DNA of 64,000 nt, taken from the NCBI RefSeq assembly GCF_964212655.1, contig NZ_OZ156465.1:2976001-3040000 (forward strand), written 5' to 3'. Positions 34,990 through 43,019 of the stretch are shown piece by piece. Source of the DNA: Candidatus Thiodiazotropha sp. LNASS1. GTDB lineage: Bacteria; Pseudomonadota; Gammaproteobacteria; Chromatiales; Chromatiaceae. Positions within the stretch are counted from its first letter, which is position 1. Each line of letters opens with the position of its first letter. The notes under the pieces were generated by a model that was not told where the DNA came from, did no database searches, and saw only the letters and a list, made by a program, of their open reading frames with translations. The translations under genes and the position numbers were made by a program.

Positions 34990-35421
34990 ATGGACTCAAA
35001 AAGCAACAGCCCAATGGTGGATCGAGCACGTATCGACAAACTTCTCGATGACCACAACATCAATTTGACGAGGCAACGCCGTCTTATCGCCGACACGCTG
35101 TTCGCTCGTCATCAGCATGTTACCGCAGAGCAGTTGTTTGAAGCGGTGAAAAACACAGGCGCCAGGGTTTCTAAGGCCACCGTCTACAATACCCTTGGGT
35201 TGTTTGTCAGGAAGGGATTGGTACGCGAGGTCTTTATCGATTCGAGTCGTACCTTCTACGACTCCAATACCAGCCATCATCACCATTTCTATAATGTGGA
35301 CACAGGCGATCTGATCGACATCAAGGAGCGCCTGGCGCCCCACTTCGTCGACAGTGATCTGCCGGCGGGCACAGCCATGGAGATTGTCGATCTCGTCGTA
35401 CGGGTAAGAAACAGCTCCTAG
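34990..35421 (+). CDS. Fur-family regulator of the Irr type
   Basis: The 143-residue protein has the Fur winged-helix (LTRQRRLIADTLF, HVTAEQLFEAV, VSKATVYNTLGLFV) and the dimerisation domain with TSHHHHFYNVDTGDLIDI. It has no CxxC structural zinc sites, and the TFYDSNTSHHHHF phrase is close to the heme/metal-responsive Irr of alphaproteobacteria (compare YFDTNTSDHHHF). This suggests iron- or heme-status sensing instead of classical Fur or PerR. Neighbours are rubrerythrin, EncFtn and a cytochrome c peroxidase with an ICE-like operator. ATG 34990 is chosen from the promoter position; ATG 35014 is an alternative with equally weak ribosome-binding site. A Zn-less PerR variant is the main alternative. 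Confidence 0.82.
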   Translation: MDSKSNSPMVDRARIDKLLDDHNINLTRQRRLIADTLFARHQHVTAEQLFEAVKNTGARVSKATVYNTLGLFVRKGLVREVFIDSSRTFYDSNTSHHHHFYNVDTGDLIDIKERLAPHFVDSDLPAGTAMEIVDLVVRVRNSS

Positions 35422-35460
35422 GGCCTGTTAACACTAATCCAATACGCCCTGCTGGGGCTA
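35419..35460 (+). repeat. Dispersed 3'-flanking repeat, copy A
   Basis: GGGCCTGTTAACACTAATCC begins at the stop codon of the Irr-like gene (TAG 35419-35421) and is followed by CCCTGCTGG. It is the best-preserved of four to five copies in the window. Confidence 0.6.
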
Positions 35461-35542
35461 TTTTACCGCCACGGAACAAATCCTATCCATCACAGTTGAG
35501 ACTGCGGACTGATCCGGCAAAACTGTTGATCTGCATCATTGT

Positions 35543-35559
35543 TTTAGAATTATTCTAAT
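35543..35559. promoter_or_regulatory. ICE-like operator upstream of the cytochrome c peroxidase gene
   Basis: TTTAGAATTATTCTAAT matches the Irr iron-control element TTTAGAA-N3-TTCTAAA at every fixed position except the last. It lies about 195 bp before the peroxidase start and about 120 bp after the Irr-like gene. The remaining intergenic sequence to 35753 has no gene I can support. Confidence 0.6.
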
Positions 35560-35753
35560 TCTAGTATAAACCCGCCTTTGTTTAGGGTTTTTGGTGTGGC
35601 GCAGGAAGCCTATGTCTACAAGTGCCTATAATAATTGAAAAAACCGGAACAATTACCCTATCGATGGAGAGTCAGGTCCGGTGAATGAAGCGGCAAAGGC
35701 TTTTCACGGCAGAGGATGGTTACATAAGTATTTCAACTATTGGGTAAAAAGCT

Positions 35754-36743
35754 ATGATAAGCAAACAAATCGTTACGTTTTCACTTATGCTCGGATTTTC
35801 GACCTCGATTTTGGCTATGGATGAACCGATACAGCCCATCAAGCCGGTTCAGAATATCAATCTGGGTCAGGTTGAATTGGGTAAAAAGCTCTATTTCGAT
35901 CCCCGTCTCTCTAAATCAGGATTTATTTCCTGCAACTCCTGCCACAACCTCAGTATGGGCGGCACGGATAATCTTAAGACATCTATTGGACACAATTGGC
36001 AGCAGGGTCCCATCAATGCACCGACAGTGCTCAATTCCAGCCTGAATGTGGCCCAATTTTGGGACGGCCGGGCGGCCGATCTCAAGGCACAGGCGGGTGG
36101 GCCTATCGCAAATCCCGGTGAGATGGCTTTTACCCATACTTTGGCGATCGACGTACTGACCTCGATCCCTGAATATGTCATGGAATTCAAGCAGGCCTTT
36201 GGTAGCGACAAGATCACGATCGACGAAGTCACACAAGCCATTGCGGAGTTCGAGAAAACCCTGGTAACACCGAACTCCCGTTTCGATCAGTGGCTATTGG
36301 GTGACAAACAAGTCCTCTCTCAGGATGAAAGGGCTGGTTATAAACTGTTTAAAGAGAGTGGTTGTGTCAGCTGTCATAACGGTGAGGCCGTTGGCGGCAA
36401 CTCATTCCAGAAGATGGGTGTTGTGGAACCCTACAAGGCCAAGAGTCCGGCAGAAGGATTGAGCGCCGTTACAGGCAAGGATGCGGACCGCTTCAAGTTC
36501 AAGGTACCGACCCTGCGCAACGTGGAGATGACCTATCCCTATTTCCACGACGGTGAGGCCGAGACTCTGACCGAGGCAGTAGATGTGATGGGCCGCCTGC
36601 AATTGGGCAAGAAGTTCTCCGACAATGAGAACGCCCAGATCGTTGCCTTTCTTAAGACCCTGACAGGTGATCAACCTGCCTTCTTGATGCCGATCCTGCC
36701 ACCTTCCACCGACATGACTCCGGCGCCTAAGCCTTTTGAGTAA
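35754..36743 (+). CDS. Periplasmic diheme cytochrome c peroxidase
   Basis: The enzyme reduces hydrogen peroxide to water with electrons from cytochrome c in the periplasm. A Sec signal peptide (to about residue 21, ILAMD) precedes two heme-attachment sites, CNSCH (60-64) and CVSCH (about 206-210). Family motifs FDPRLS, NAPTVLNSS and VPTLRNVEMTYPYFHDG are present, and the length of 329 is normal. It stands alone with its own upstream ICE-like site and belongs with the neighbouring rubrerythrin/EncFtn genes as peroxide defence. A poly-C/poly-G hairpin follows. Confidence 0.95.
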   Translation: MISKQIVTFSLMLGFSTSILAMDEPIQPIKPVQNINLGQVELGKKLYFDPRLSKSGFISCNSCHNLSMGGTDNLKTSIGHNWQQGPINAPTVLNSSLNVAQFWDGRAADLKAQAGGPIANPGEMAFTHTLAIDVLTSIPEYVMEFKQAFGSDKITIDEVTQAIAEFEKTLVTPNSRFDQWLLGDKQVLSQDERAGYKLFKESGCVSCHNGEAVGGNSFQKMGVVEPYKAKSPAEGLSAVTGKDADRFKFKVPTLRNVEMTYPYFHDGEAETLTEAVDVMGRLQLGKKFSDNENAQIVAFLKTLTGDQPAFLMPILPPSTDMTPAPKPFE

Positions 36744-36809
36744 CCTGGGATCCGATCAATGCAGTTGACAGGGTTCCTCATAGCCTCAATGGTCTGATTT
36801 CATTTGACA

Positions 36810-36830
36810 CCCCCCCTTAGGCAGGGGGGG
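36810..36830. terminator. C7/G7 hairpin between peroxidase and glk
   Basis: Seven C (36810-36816) and seven G (36824-36830) are separated by TTAGGCA. It lies between the convergent stop codons of the peroxidase and glucokinase genes and may terminate both. Homopolymers of this kind also tend to slip. Confidence 0.5.
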
Positions 36831-36886
36831 AATCCATTCGCGTCGATTCTCCTGATTCACTATGTTCGCCACTCAACAGGATGATC

Positions 36887-37888
36887 TCATTGCTTGGGTA
36901 TGGCCTGTATCCTGGTGGCGTAGTTTGCTGCTCCGTAGAGGGCGGTTTTGTCATTTAGAATCACCTTCACGGGCATCGACTGCATGATCTTTCGCATGGG
37001 TCCCTTGTCGAGGAAGGCCTCCATGAAAATGTTTTCCTGCAGCATGGGCAGGATCCGAGGTGCGATTCCTCCACCCAGGTAGACACCGCCTGTAGCCATG
37101 ATTTTCAAGGCGTGGTTGCCCGCTTCCCGGGCATAGAGCCGGGTAAATAGTTCCAATGATTTTCGGCACAACGGGTCTGTCGAGTCGAGTGCTGCGTCGG
37201 AGATGGCGGGGGCCTTGCCGATTTTCTCCATTTGCTCATATAGCCATGAGGGTGTTGATATATCCTGCTGGTCGAGCAGATAGTCGTAGATGCTCTCCAG
37301 GCCCGGTCCGGAGACCAGACGTTCCCAGCTGACATGCCCGTATCTCTTCTGCAAGACCTGGAACAGCCCGAATTCCAACGGCGTGGTTGGACTGAAATCA
37401 CTATGTCCGCCTTCCGAGGGAAAGGGATGGTATCGCTCTCCGCTCCAATACAGACCCGCTTCACCAAGACCAGTGCCGGCAGCGATGATGGAACGATTGC
37501 CAGTGGCCTTGTCAGCTCCGTGACTGAGGGTGAAGAAATCCTGCTCTTCGAGTGTCTCTATACCCCAGGCATTGGCTTCCAGGTCATTGATCAGTCGGGT
37601 CTGTTTGAAGTTGAATCGGTCGTTGATCCGGTTTGCGGATACTCGCCATGGCAGATTGGTCGTTTCACACACCTGATTGATCACCGGCCCGGCAATGCCA
37701 AAGCAGGCACGATCGACCTCCCCGGTGGATGTGTGTGTCAAAAAACGATGCAGCACGGCCTCGATGGAGTCGTAGGACCGGCTGGGATAGGTCTCTTGCA
37801 GAAGCAGGTTTAAAGGTGACTCAGAACTCGACTGATAGAGTGCGAGTCGTGTGTTGGTGCCGCCTATATCGCCTGCCAGTATCTGCAT
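36887..37888 (-). CDS. glk: Glucokinase
   Basis: Glucokinase phosphorylates glucose to glucose-6-phosphate with ATP. The 333-residue protein opens MQILAGDIGGTNTRLAL (phosphate-binding loop), has FGIAGPV, LINDLEANAWGI with the sugar-binding Asp, AAGTGLGEAGL, EGGHSDFSP and GVYLGGGIAPRI, all typical of the bacterial ROK-independent Glk family. The length is close to the 321 residues of the E. coli enzyme. AGAGG precedes the start. It is divergent from uvrD, 128 bp away. Confidence 0.95.
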   Translation of the reverse strand: MQILAGDIGGTNTRLALYQSSSESPLNLLLQETYPSRSYDSIEAVLHRFLTHTSTGEVDRACFGIAGPVINQVCETTNLPWRVSANRINDRFNFKQTRLINDLEANAWGIETLEEQDFFTLSHGADKATGNRSIIAAGTGLGEAGLYWSGERYHPFPSEGGHSDFSPTTPLEFGLFQVLQKRYGHVSWERLVSGPGLESIYDYLLDQQDISTPSWLYEQMEKIGKAPAISDAALDSTDPLCRKSLELFTRLYAREAGNHALKIMATGGVYLGGGIAPRILPMLQENIFMEAFLDKGPMRKIMQSMPVKVILNDKTALYGAANYATRIQAIPKQ

Positions 37889-38016
37889 CTACTACCTCTT
37901 GTGTCATTACGCAGGGGCAAGAGAATACCCTGCTCCGGCTCAATTCTATACAAATTGGTTGAAATTCGCCCCTTAACGGTGGCTTTTGCCGCCACCGGGT
38001 GAGTAAACTAGTCACC

Positions 38017-40179
38017 ATGGATGTTTCACCCATACTCGACCCCCTGAACGATGCGCAACGCGAGGCGGTAACCGCACCTGTAGGCAATCTGTTGGTGCTG
38101 GCCGGGGCCGGCAGTGGAAAGACCCGGGTGTTGGTGCATCGGATTGCCTGGCTGCTGGCGGCTGAGGCAGTATCGACCTGGTCGATCCTGGCGGTCACCT
38201 TTACCAACAAGGCCGCAAAGGAGATGCGCTATCGTATCGAAGAGCTGCTCGGTCAGCCATTGGGTGGTATGTGGGTCGGTACCTTTCACGGCTTGGCGCA
38301 TCGCCTGTTGCGCGCGCACTGGAAGGAAGCGGGACTGCCGCAGAGTTTTCAGATCCTCGATTCCGACGACCAGTTTCGCCTAATCAAGCGCCTGCTGAAA
38401 AACCTGGATCTGGATGAGGCCCGCTGGCCACCGAGACAGATCCAGTGGTTCATCAATGGCCGCAAGGATGAGGGGTTGCGGCCCCAGCACCTGGATGATG
38501 GCGGCGATCCCTATCAACAGCAGATGATCCGTTTCTACAGTGAATATCAGGATGCCTGTGAACGGGGCGGGCAGGTCGATTTCGCGGAGCTGCTGCTGCG
38601 CGCCCATGAGCTGTGGCGGGAGAGACCGGATATCCTGCAGCACTATCAACAGCGTTTTCAGCATGTATTGGTGGATGAGTTTCAGGATACCAATTCGATC
38701 CAGTATGCCTGGCTCAGAATGCTTGCGGGACCGCGAAACAACCTCTTTGTAGTGGGTGACGATGACCAGTCGATTTACGGTTGGCGCGGTGCCCGGGTTG
38801 AGAATATCCAGAGCTTTCAGTCCCATTACGAAACAGTCAGGTTGGTACGCCTGGAGCAGAATTACCGTTCCACCGGCAATATCCTGAATGCCGCCAACGC
38901 CCTGATCAACAACAATCCTTCACGTCTGGGTAAGCAATTATGGACGCAGGATGGCGAAGGAGAACCGATCAAACTTTATGCCGCCTTCAATGAGATCGAC
39001 GAGGCGCGTTTTGTCGTAGAGAGGATCCGGCGGTTTATCGATGAGGGCAACAGCCAATCGGAGGCGGCCATACTCTATCGCACCACCGCCCAGTCCCGTC
39101 TGTTCGAAGAGGCGCTGTTGCAGGCGGCTATTCCCTATCGCGTCTATGGCGGTTTACGCTTTTTCGAGCGGGCGGAGATCAAAGATGCCCTTGCCTATCT
39201 GAGATTGATCAATAACCCACAGGATGACGGAGCGTTCGAGCGGGCGGTGAATATGCCGCCGAGGGGAATCGGACCCAAGACAATGGATGCCGTACGTGCC
39301 CATGCCAGGGATTTTGATTGTCCCCTTTGGCAGGCTGCCTCGGAGCTGTTGCAGGGGGGCGCGATGGCAAAGCGGGCGGCAACTGCATTACAGGGTTTCC
39401 TCGACCTGACCGAAGAGCTTCGGGTGAATTGTGCGAACCTTTCACTGCCGGAAACGGTTGAGCAGGTACTGCTGGCCAGTGGACTGCCAAGCCATTTCGA
39501 CAAGAGCCGCGATGGCAAGGGTATTGACCGCAAGGAGAACCTGGAGGAGCTGGTTAACGCTACCCGCCAGTTTGGCTACGAGGTGGATGATGCCGATGAA
39601 ATGGATGAGCTGTCCACCTTTCTCTCCCACGCCGCATTGGAGGCGGGCGAGGCCCAGGGGGATCCCTCCGAACCCTGTGTTCAGCTGATGACCCTGCACG
39701 CGGCGAAAGGCCTTGAGTTTCCACTGGTTTTCCTGGTGGGTATGGAGGAGGGACTGTTTCCTCACAGCATGTCGGCGGATGATCCGTCACGCCTGGAGGA
39801 GGAGCGGCGACTCTGTTACGTGGGGGTAACCCGCGCGATGCGCCAACTCTACCTTTGTCACGCAGAGAGTCGGCGCTTGCACGGCAGTGACAGCTATCCC
39901 CTCCCCTCACGCTTTATTCGGGAAATGCCGTCGGAATTAATGTCGGAGGTACGAGCCGGCCCCGCAATCAGCCAACCGATATATGGCAGTCCACCCCACC
40001 TGGAGGTTGGCGAGCTGAGCGGATTCAGTCTGGGACAGCGGGTGCGCCACACCAAATTTGGCGAGGGTGTGGTATTGAATGCGGAAGGTCAGGGTCGCAG
40101 TGCCCGGGTACAGGTCAATTTCGAGGAGGTGGGAAGTAAGTGGCTGGTAGTGGCCTATGCCAATCTTTCTCCCTGTTGA
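38017..40179 (+). CDS. uvrD: DNA helicase II (UvrD, superfamily 1A)
   Basis: UvrD unwinds DNA 3'-5' in nucleotide-excision and mismatch repair and removes RecA filaments. All SF1 motifs are present: AGAGSGKTRVL (Walker A), FTNKAAKEM, VGTFHGLAHR, VLVDEFQDTN (Walker B), VVGDDDQSIYGWRGA, LEQNYRST, TLHAAKGLEF and YVGVTRAM. The Tudor-like end has GQRVRHTKFGEGVV. From ATG 38017 the protein is 720 residues, the same as E. coli UvrD, and starts MDVSPILDPLNDAQREAV like it (MDVSYLLDSLNDKQREAV). For that reason I prefer it to GTG 37999. Confidence 0.97.
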   Translation: MDVSPILDPLNDAQREAVTAPVGNLLVLAGAGSGKTRVLVHRIAWLLAAEAVSTWSILAVTFTNKAAKEMRYRIEELLGQPLGGMWVGTFHGLAHRLLRAHWKEAGLPQSFQILDSDDQFRLIKRLLKNLDLDEARWPPRQIQWFINGRKDEGLRPQHLDDGGDPYQQQMIRFYSEYQDACERGGQVDFAELLLRAHELWRERPDILQHYQQRFQHVLVDEFQDTNSIQYAWLRMLAGPRNNLFVVGDDDQSIYGWRGARVENIQSFQSHYETVRLVRLEQNYRSTGNILNAANALINNNPSRLGKQLWTQDGEGEPIKLYAAFNEIDEARFVVERIRRFIDEGNSQSEAAILYRTTAQSRLFEEALLQAAIPYRVYGGLRFFERAEIKDALAYLRLINNPQDDGAFERAVNMPPRGIGPKTMDAVRAHARDFDCPLWQAASELLQGGAMAKRAATALQGFLDLTEELRVNCANLSLPETVEQVLLASGLPSHFDKSRDGKGIDRKENLEELVNATRQFGYEVDDADEMDELSTFLSHAALEAGEAQGDPSEPCVQLMTLHAAKGLEFPLVFLVGMEEGLFPHSMSADDPSRLEEERRLCYVGVTRAMRQLYLCHAESRRLHGSDSYPLPSRFIREMPSELMSEVRAGPAISQPIYGSPPHLEVGELSGFSLGQRVRHTKFGEGVVLNAEGQGRSARVQVNFEEVGSKWLVVAYANLSPC

Positions 40180-40448
40180 GATCTGTCTTGTTCGGTAGAA
40201 GGGCTAAACTACCCCTTTGTACTTGTCTATAAATGAGGACTGTTTTGACAATTTCCGGCATTGCCGGGGCCGGTCACAGCGCCACCGGGTTATCGCGGGG
40301 CACTCTTGTCTGCGACGTCTGAAACGGAACAATGGATGTCATCGGTGATGGCGTTGAATCGTGCGATACCTGGAATCAGCCGGGATATGGTTGTTCATTT
40401 TGAATGTTCGATGCTCGATAAATAACATAAATGGAACAGGAGAGAGGT

Positions 40449-41534
40449 ATGAAACGTCGTGAATTTATTAAGCGTGCAGGTAGCGGAACCCTGGCCGTAG
40501 GTGCCGGTATGGCAGGTCTCCGGGTCACTGAGGCGAAACCGCAGATCAAATGGAAGATGGTCACCACCTGGCCGAAAAACTTTCCAGGGCTGGGCACCGG
40601 CGCCAACAAGCTGGCTGAGGTGATCAATGAAATGAGTGGCGGTCGCATGCATGTCAAGGTATACGGCGCGAAAGAGCTGGTGCCGGCCTTTGAGGTGTTC
40701 GACGCGGTTTCGAGAGGTACCGCTGAGATTGGTCATGGCGCCGCCTACTACTGGAAAGGGAAAAGCGAGACCGCCCAGTTCTTTTCCACTGTGCCATTTG
40801 GCATGACGGCTCAGGAGATGAATGGCTGGCTCTACTTTGGCGGTGGCCTGGAGCTGTGGCAGGAGCTGTATAAACCGTTCGGCCTGATTCCCGCGCCAGG
40901 CGGCAATACAGGTATGCAGATGGGTGGCTGGTTCAACAAAGAGATCAACAGCGTCGGTGATCTGAAAGGCCTCAAGATGCGTATACCCGGACTCGGTGGT
41001 GAAGTGCTCAAGCGTGCCGGCGGGACACCGGTCAATCTGCCTGGGGGGGAGCTGTTTACCTCGCTGCAATCGGGTGCGATCGATGCTACTGAGTGGGTCA
41101 ACCCTTACAACGATTTGGCCTTTGGTCTGTTCAAAGCGGCCAAATATTATTACTACCCCGGCTTTCACGAGCCAGGCACGACCCTTGAGGCAATCATCAA
41201 TCAAAAGGCCTATGATGCACTACCCAAAGATCTGCAGTCGATCGTCATCAATGCCTGTAAAATAGCCAACCAGGAGATGCTGGCGGAGTATACGGCACGT
41301 AATCCGGCAGCCTTGAAGACGCTGGTCGAGAAGCATAAGGTGGATATTCGCGTCTATCCCGGTGACGTACTGGAAACGCTGCGCAAATATTCAAACGAGG
41401 TAGTGGAGGAGCTGGCTGCCAAGGATGCCTTTGCCAAGAAGGTGTATGACTCCTACATGAGTTTCCTCAAAGGCTCGCGTGAATGGGGGTCTATTTCCGA
41501 TTTTGCCTACCTGCAGGCACGCGACAAGGCATAG
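40449..41534 (+). CDS. TRAP-type solute-binding protein (DctP family) with Tat signal
   Basis: The 361-residue periplasmic receptor begins MKRREFIKRAG, a twin-arginine signal, with cleavage expected near VTEAKPQ. The mature protein has the DctP/TakP features WKMVTTWPKNFPGLGTGANKLAEVI, PFGMTAQEMNGWLYFGGG and ATEWVNPYNDLAFGLFKAAKYYYYPG. This is close to TakP-like receptors for 2-oxo or aromatic-type carboxylates bound with a metal ion. No DctQ/DctM membrane genes adjoin it, so it is an orphan receptor here. GGAGAGAGGT directly precedes ATG 40449, which favours this start over 40431. A perfect hairpin follows. Confidence 0.93.
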   Translation: MKRREFIKRAGSGTLAVGAGMAGLRVTEAKPQIKWKMVTTWPKNFPGLGTGANKLAEVINEMSGGRMHVKVYGAKELVPAFEVFDAVSRGTAEIGHGAAYYWKGKSETAQFFSTVPFGMTAQEMNGWLYFGGGLELWQELYKPFGLIPAPGGNTGMQMGGWFNKEINSVGDLKGLKMRIPGLGGEVLKRAGGTPVNLPGGELFTSLQSGAIDATEWVNPYNDLAFGLFKAAKYYYYPGFHEPGTTLEAIINQKAYDALPKDLQSIVINACKIANQEMLAEYTARNPAALKTLVEKHKVDIRVYPGDVLETLRKYSNEVVEELAAKDAFAKKVYDSYMSFLKGSREWGSISDFAYLQARDKA

Positions 41535-41572
41535 TGCGACTATCGCAACCAGATTCACACATTAATCTTAAT

Positions 41573-41597
41573 CCCGGCGGCACATCCTGCCGCCGGG
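41573..41597 (+). terminator. Perfect 10-bp hairpin after the TRAP receptor gene
   Basis: CCCGGCGGCA (41573-41582) pairs with TGCCGCCGGG (41588-41597) around a 5-base loop. No T-run follows. Confidence 0.65.
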
Positions 41598-41638
41598 GAG
41601 GTTGGAAGCAGGCCTGTCGCAATGGAGCGGTCTGAAGC

Positions 41639-42835
41639 ATGTCATCGGATTCTCCGGCGCTTCCAGTCAGTGGTATGTTGAAACTGCCTCCGCTCTCTCT
41701 CTATGTCCATATACCGTGGTGCGCTCGAAAGTGCCCCTATTGTGATTTCAACTCGCATCCACAAAAAGGGACACTGCAGGAGAAGGCCTATGTGGATGCC
41801 CTGCTACAGGATCTTCGTACGGAACAGGTATCGGTTTCAGAACGACTCGTGCAGAGTGTCTTCATAGGGGGCGGCACGCCGAGCCTGTTTTCAGCGGAAA
41901 GTATCAGGCGGTTATTGTCAGGCATGGCAGGGTGTATTTCTTTGGCTGAAGATGTGGAGATAACCCTGGAAGCCAATCCCGGTGCGTTGGAGTCCGAACG
42001 TTTGCCCGGTTACCGGGAAGCGGGTGTCAATCGTCTCTCTCTTGGGGTACAGAGCCTGAATCATGAATCGTTGCAGGCCCTCGGTCGTATCCACGGTTCG
42101 GATGAGGCCTTTGCGGCTGTGGACAGGGCGGTCCGATGCGGATTCGAGCGAATCAACCTTGATCTGATGTTCGGCCTGCCGTCGCAGACTCCGGAGATGG
42201 CTCAGGCGGATCTGACGGCGGCCATCGGATTGGCTCCGGGACATCTCTCATACTATCAGTTGACGCTGGAGCCCAATACACCATTCTACCAATCACCACC
42301 CGAACTGCCGGATGAGGATAGTCTTTGGCAGATGCAACAGCAGGGGCATGAGAGGTTGCTGAAAGCGGGATTCGAACAGTATGAGGTTTCGGCATTCTCA
42401 CGTCCGGGGGAGCGTTGCAGACACAATCTCAACTATTGGCGCTTCGGTGACTATATCGGTATTGGCGCAGGGGCGCACAGTAAAATCACTACCCGGGACG
42501 GCGTCATCATGCGGCGTTGGAAAAGACGCCATCCCAATGATTATCTGGCCGCCGGGGCAGGAGCACTGCCGTTCCTTCTGGGCGAGCGGGTATTACGGCC
42601 GCAAGACCTGACGGTCGAATTCATGATGAATGCGCTTCGTTTGAAAGATGGCGTGGAGGAGGAGCTGTTCAGCGCAACCACTGGCCTGGCTCTCGATTTC
42701 ATACGGGAGTCATTGGAAACTGCGATCAAAAAAGGGCTGCTCCACTCCATTAACGGGCGGCTCTGCCCTACACCTTTGGGATTCAGGTTCCTAAATGAAC
42801 TGGTCCCGATTTTTGAAGTTACCGACGCAACTTAA
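41639..42835 (+). CDS. hemW: HemW (radical SAM, heme chaperone; coproporphyrinogen oxidase-like)
   Basis: HemW proteins carry a radical SAM [4Fe-4S] cluster and insert heme into target proteins; older annotation calls them oxygen-independent coproporphyrinogen III oxidase. The motif is CARKCPYCDF (about residues 28-37), followed by FIGGGTPSLFS, LEANPG, RLSLGVQSL and INLDLMFGLPSQT. The 398-residue length fits HemW, and the amino-terminal extension of true HemN is missing. A second candidate start is Met13. It is about 100 bp after the TRAP receptor gene, beyond a terminator. Confidence 0.93.
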   Translation: MSSDSPALPVSGMLKLPPLSLYVHIPWCARKCPYCDFNSHPQKGTLQEKAYVDALLQDLRTEQVSVSERLVQSVFIGGGTPSLFSAESIRRLLSGMAGCISLAEDVEITLEANPGALESERLPGYREAGVNRLSLGVQSLNHESLQALGRIHGSDEAFAAVDRAVRCGFERINLDLMFGLPSQTPEMAQADLTAAIGLAPGHLSYYQLTLEPNTPFYQSPPELPDEDSLWQMQQQGHERLLKAGFEQYEVSAFSRPGERCRHNLNYWRFGDYIGIGAGAHSKITTRDGVIMRRWKRRHPNDYLAAGAGALPFLLGERVLRPQDLTVEFMMNALRLKDGVEEELFSATTGLALDFIRESLETAIKKGLLHSINGRLCPTPLGFRFLNELVPIFEVTDAT

Positions 42836-42987
42836 ATTTATCTTTACATACCGGGTGTAAGGTATTAATTTAAGCGGACATCACAAAAATAAGAACTGAT
42901 TCGGCTAAGGAGTTTTAGCGACCCCTCGTCTAATCTGGATACGCGAGCTGTTACGCAGGGAGCGCATCGGACCCAAAGATCCGATCT

Positions 42988-43019
42988 GATCACTAAGTCG
43001 GAGAAGCGGATTAGTGGTC
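42988..43019 (+). promoter_or_regulatory. Hairpin overlapping the start of the GGDEF/EAL gene
   Basis: GATCACTAA (42988-42996) pairs with TTAGTGGTC (43011-43019), with one G-U pair. The loop contains the AGGAGA-like ribosome-binding region (CGGAGAAGCGG), and the right arm contains GTG 43014. It could limit translation if that start is used. Confidence 0.3.
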
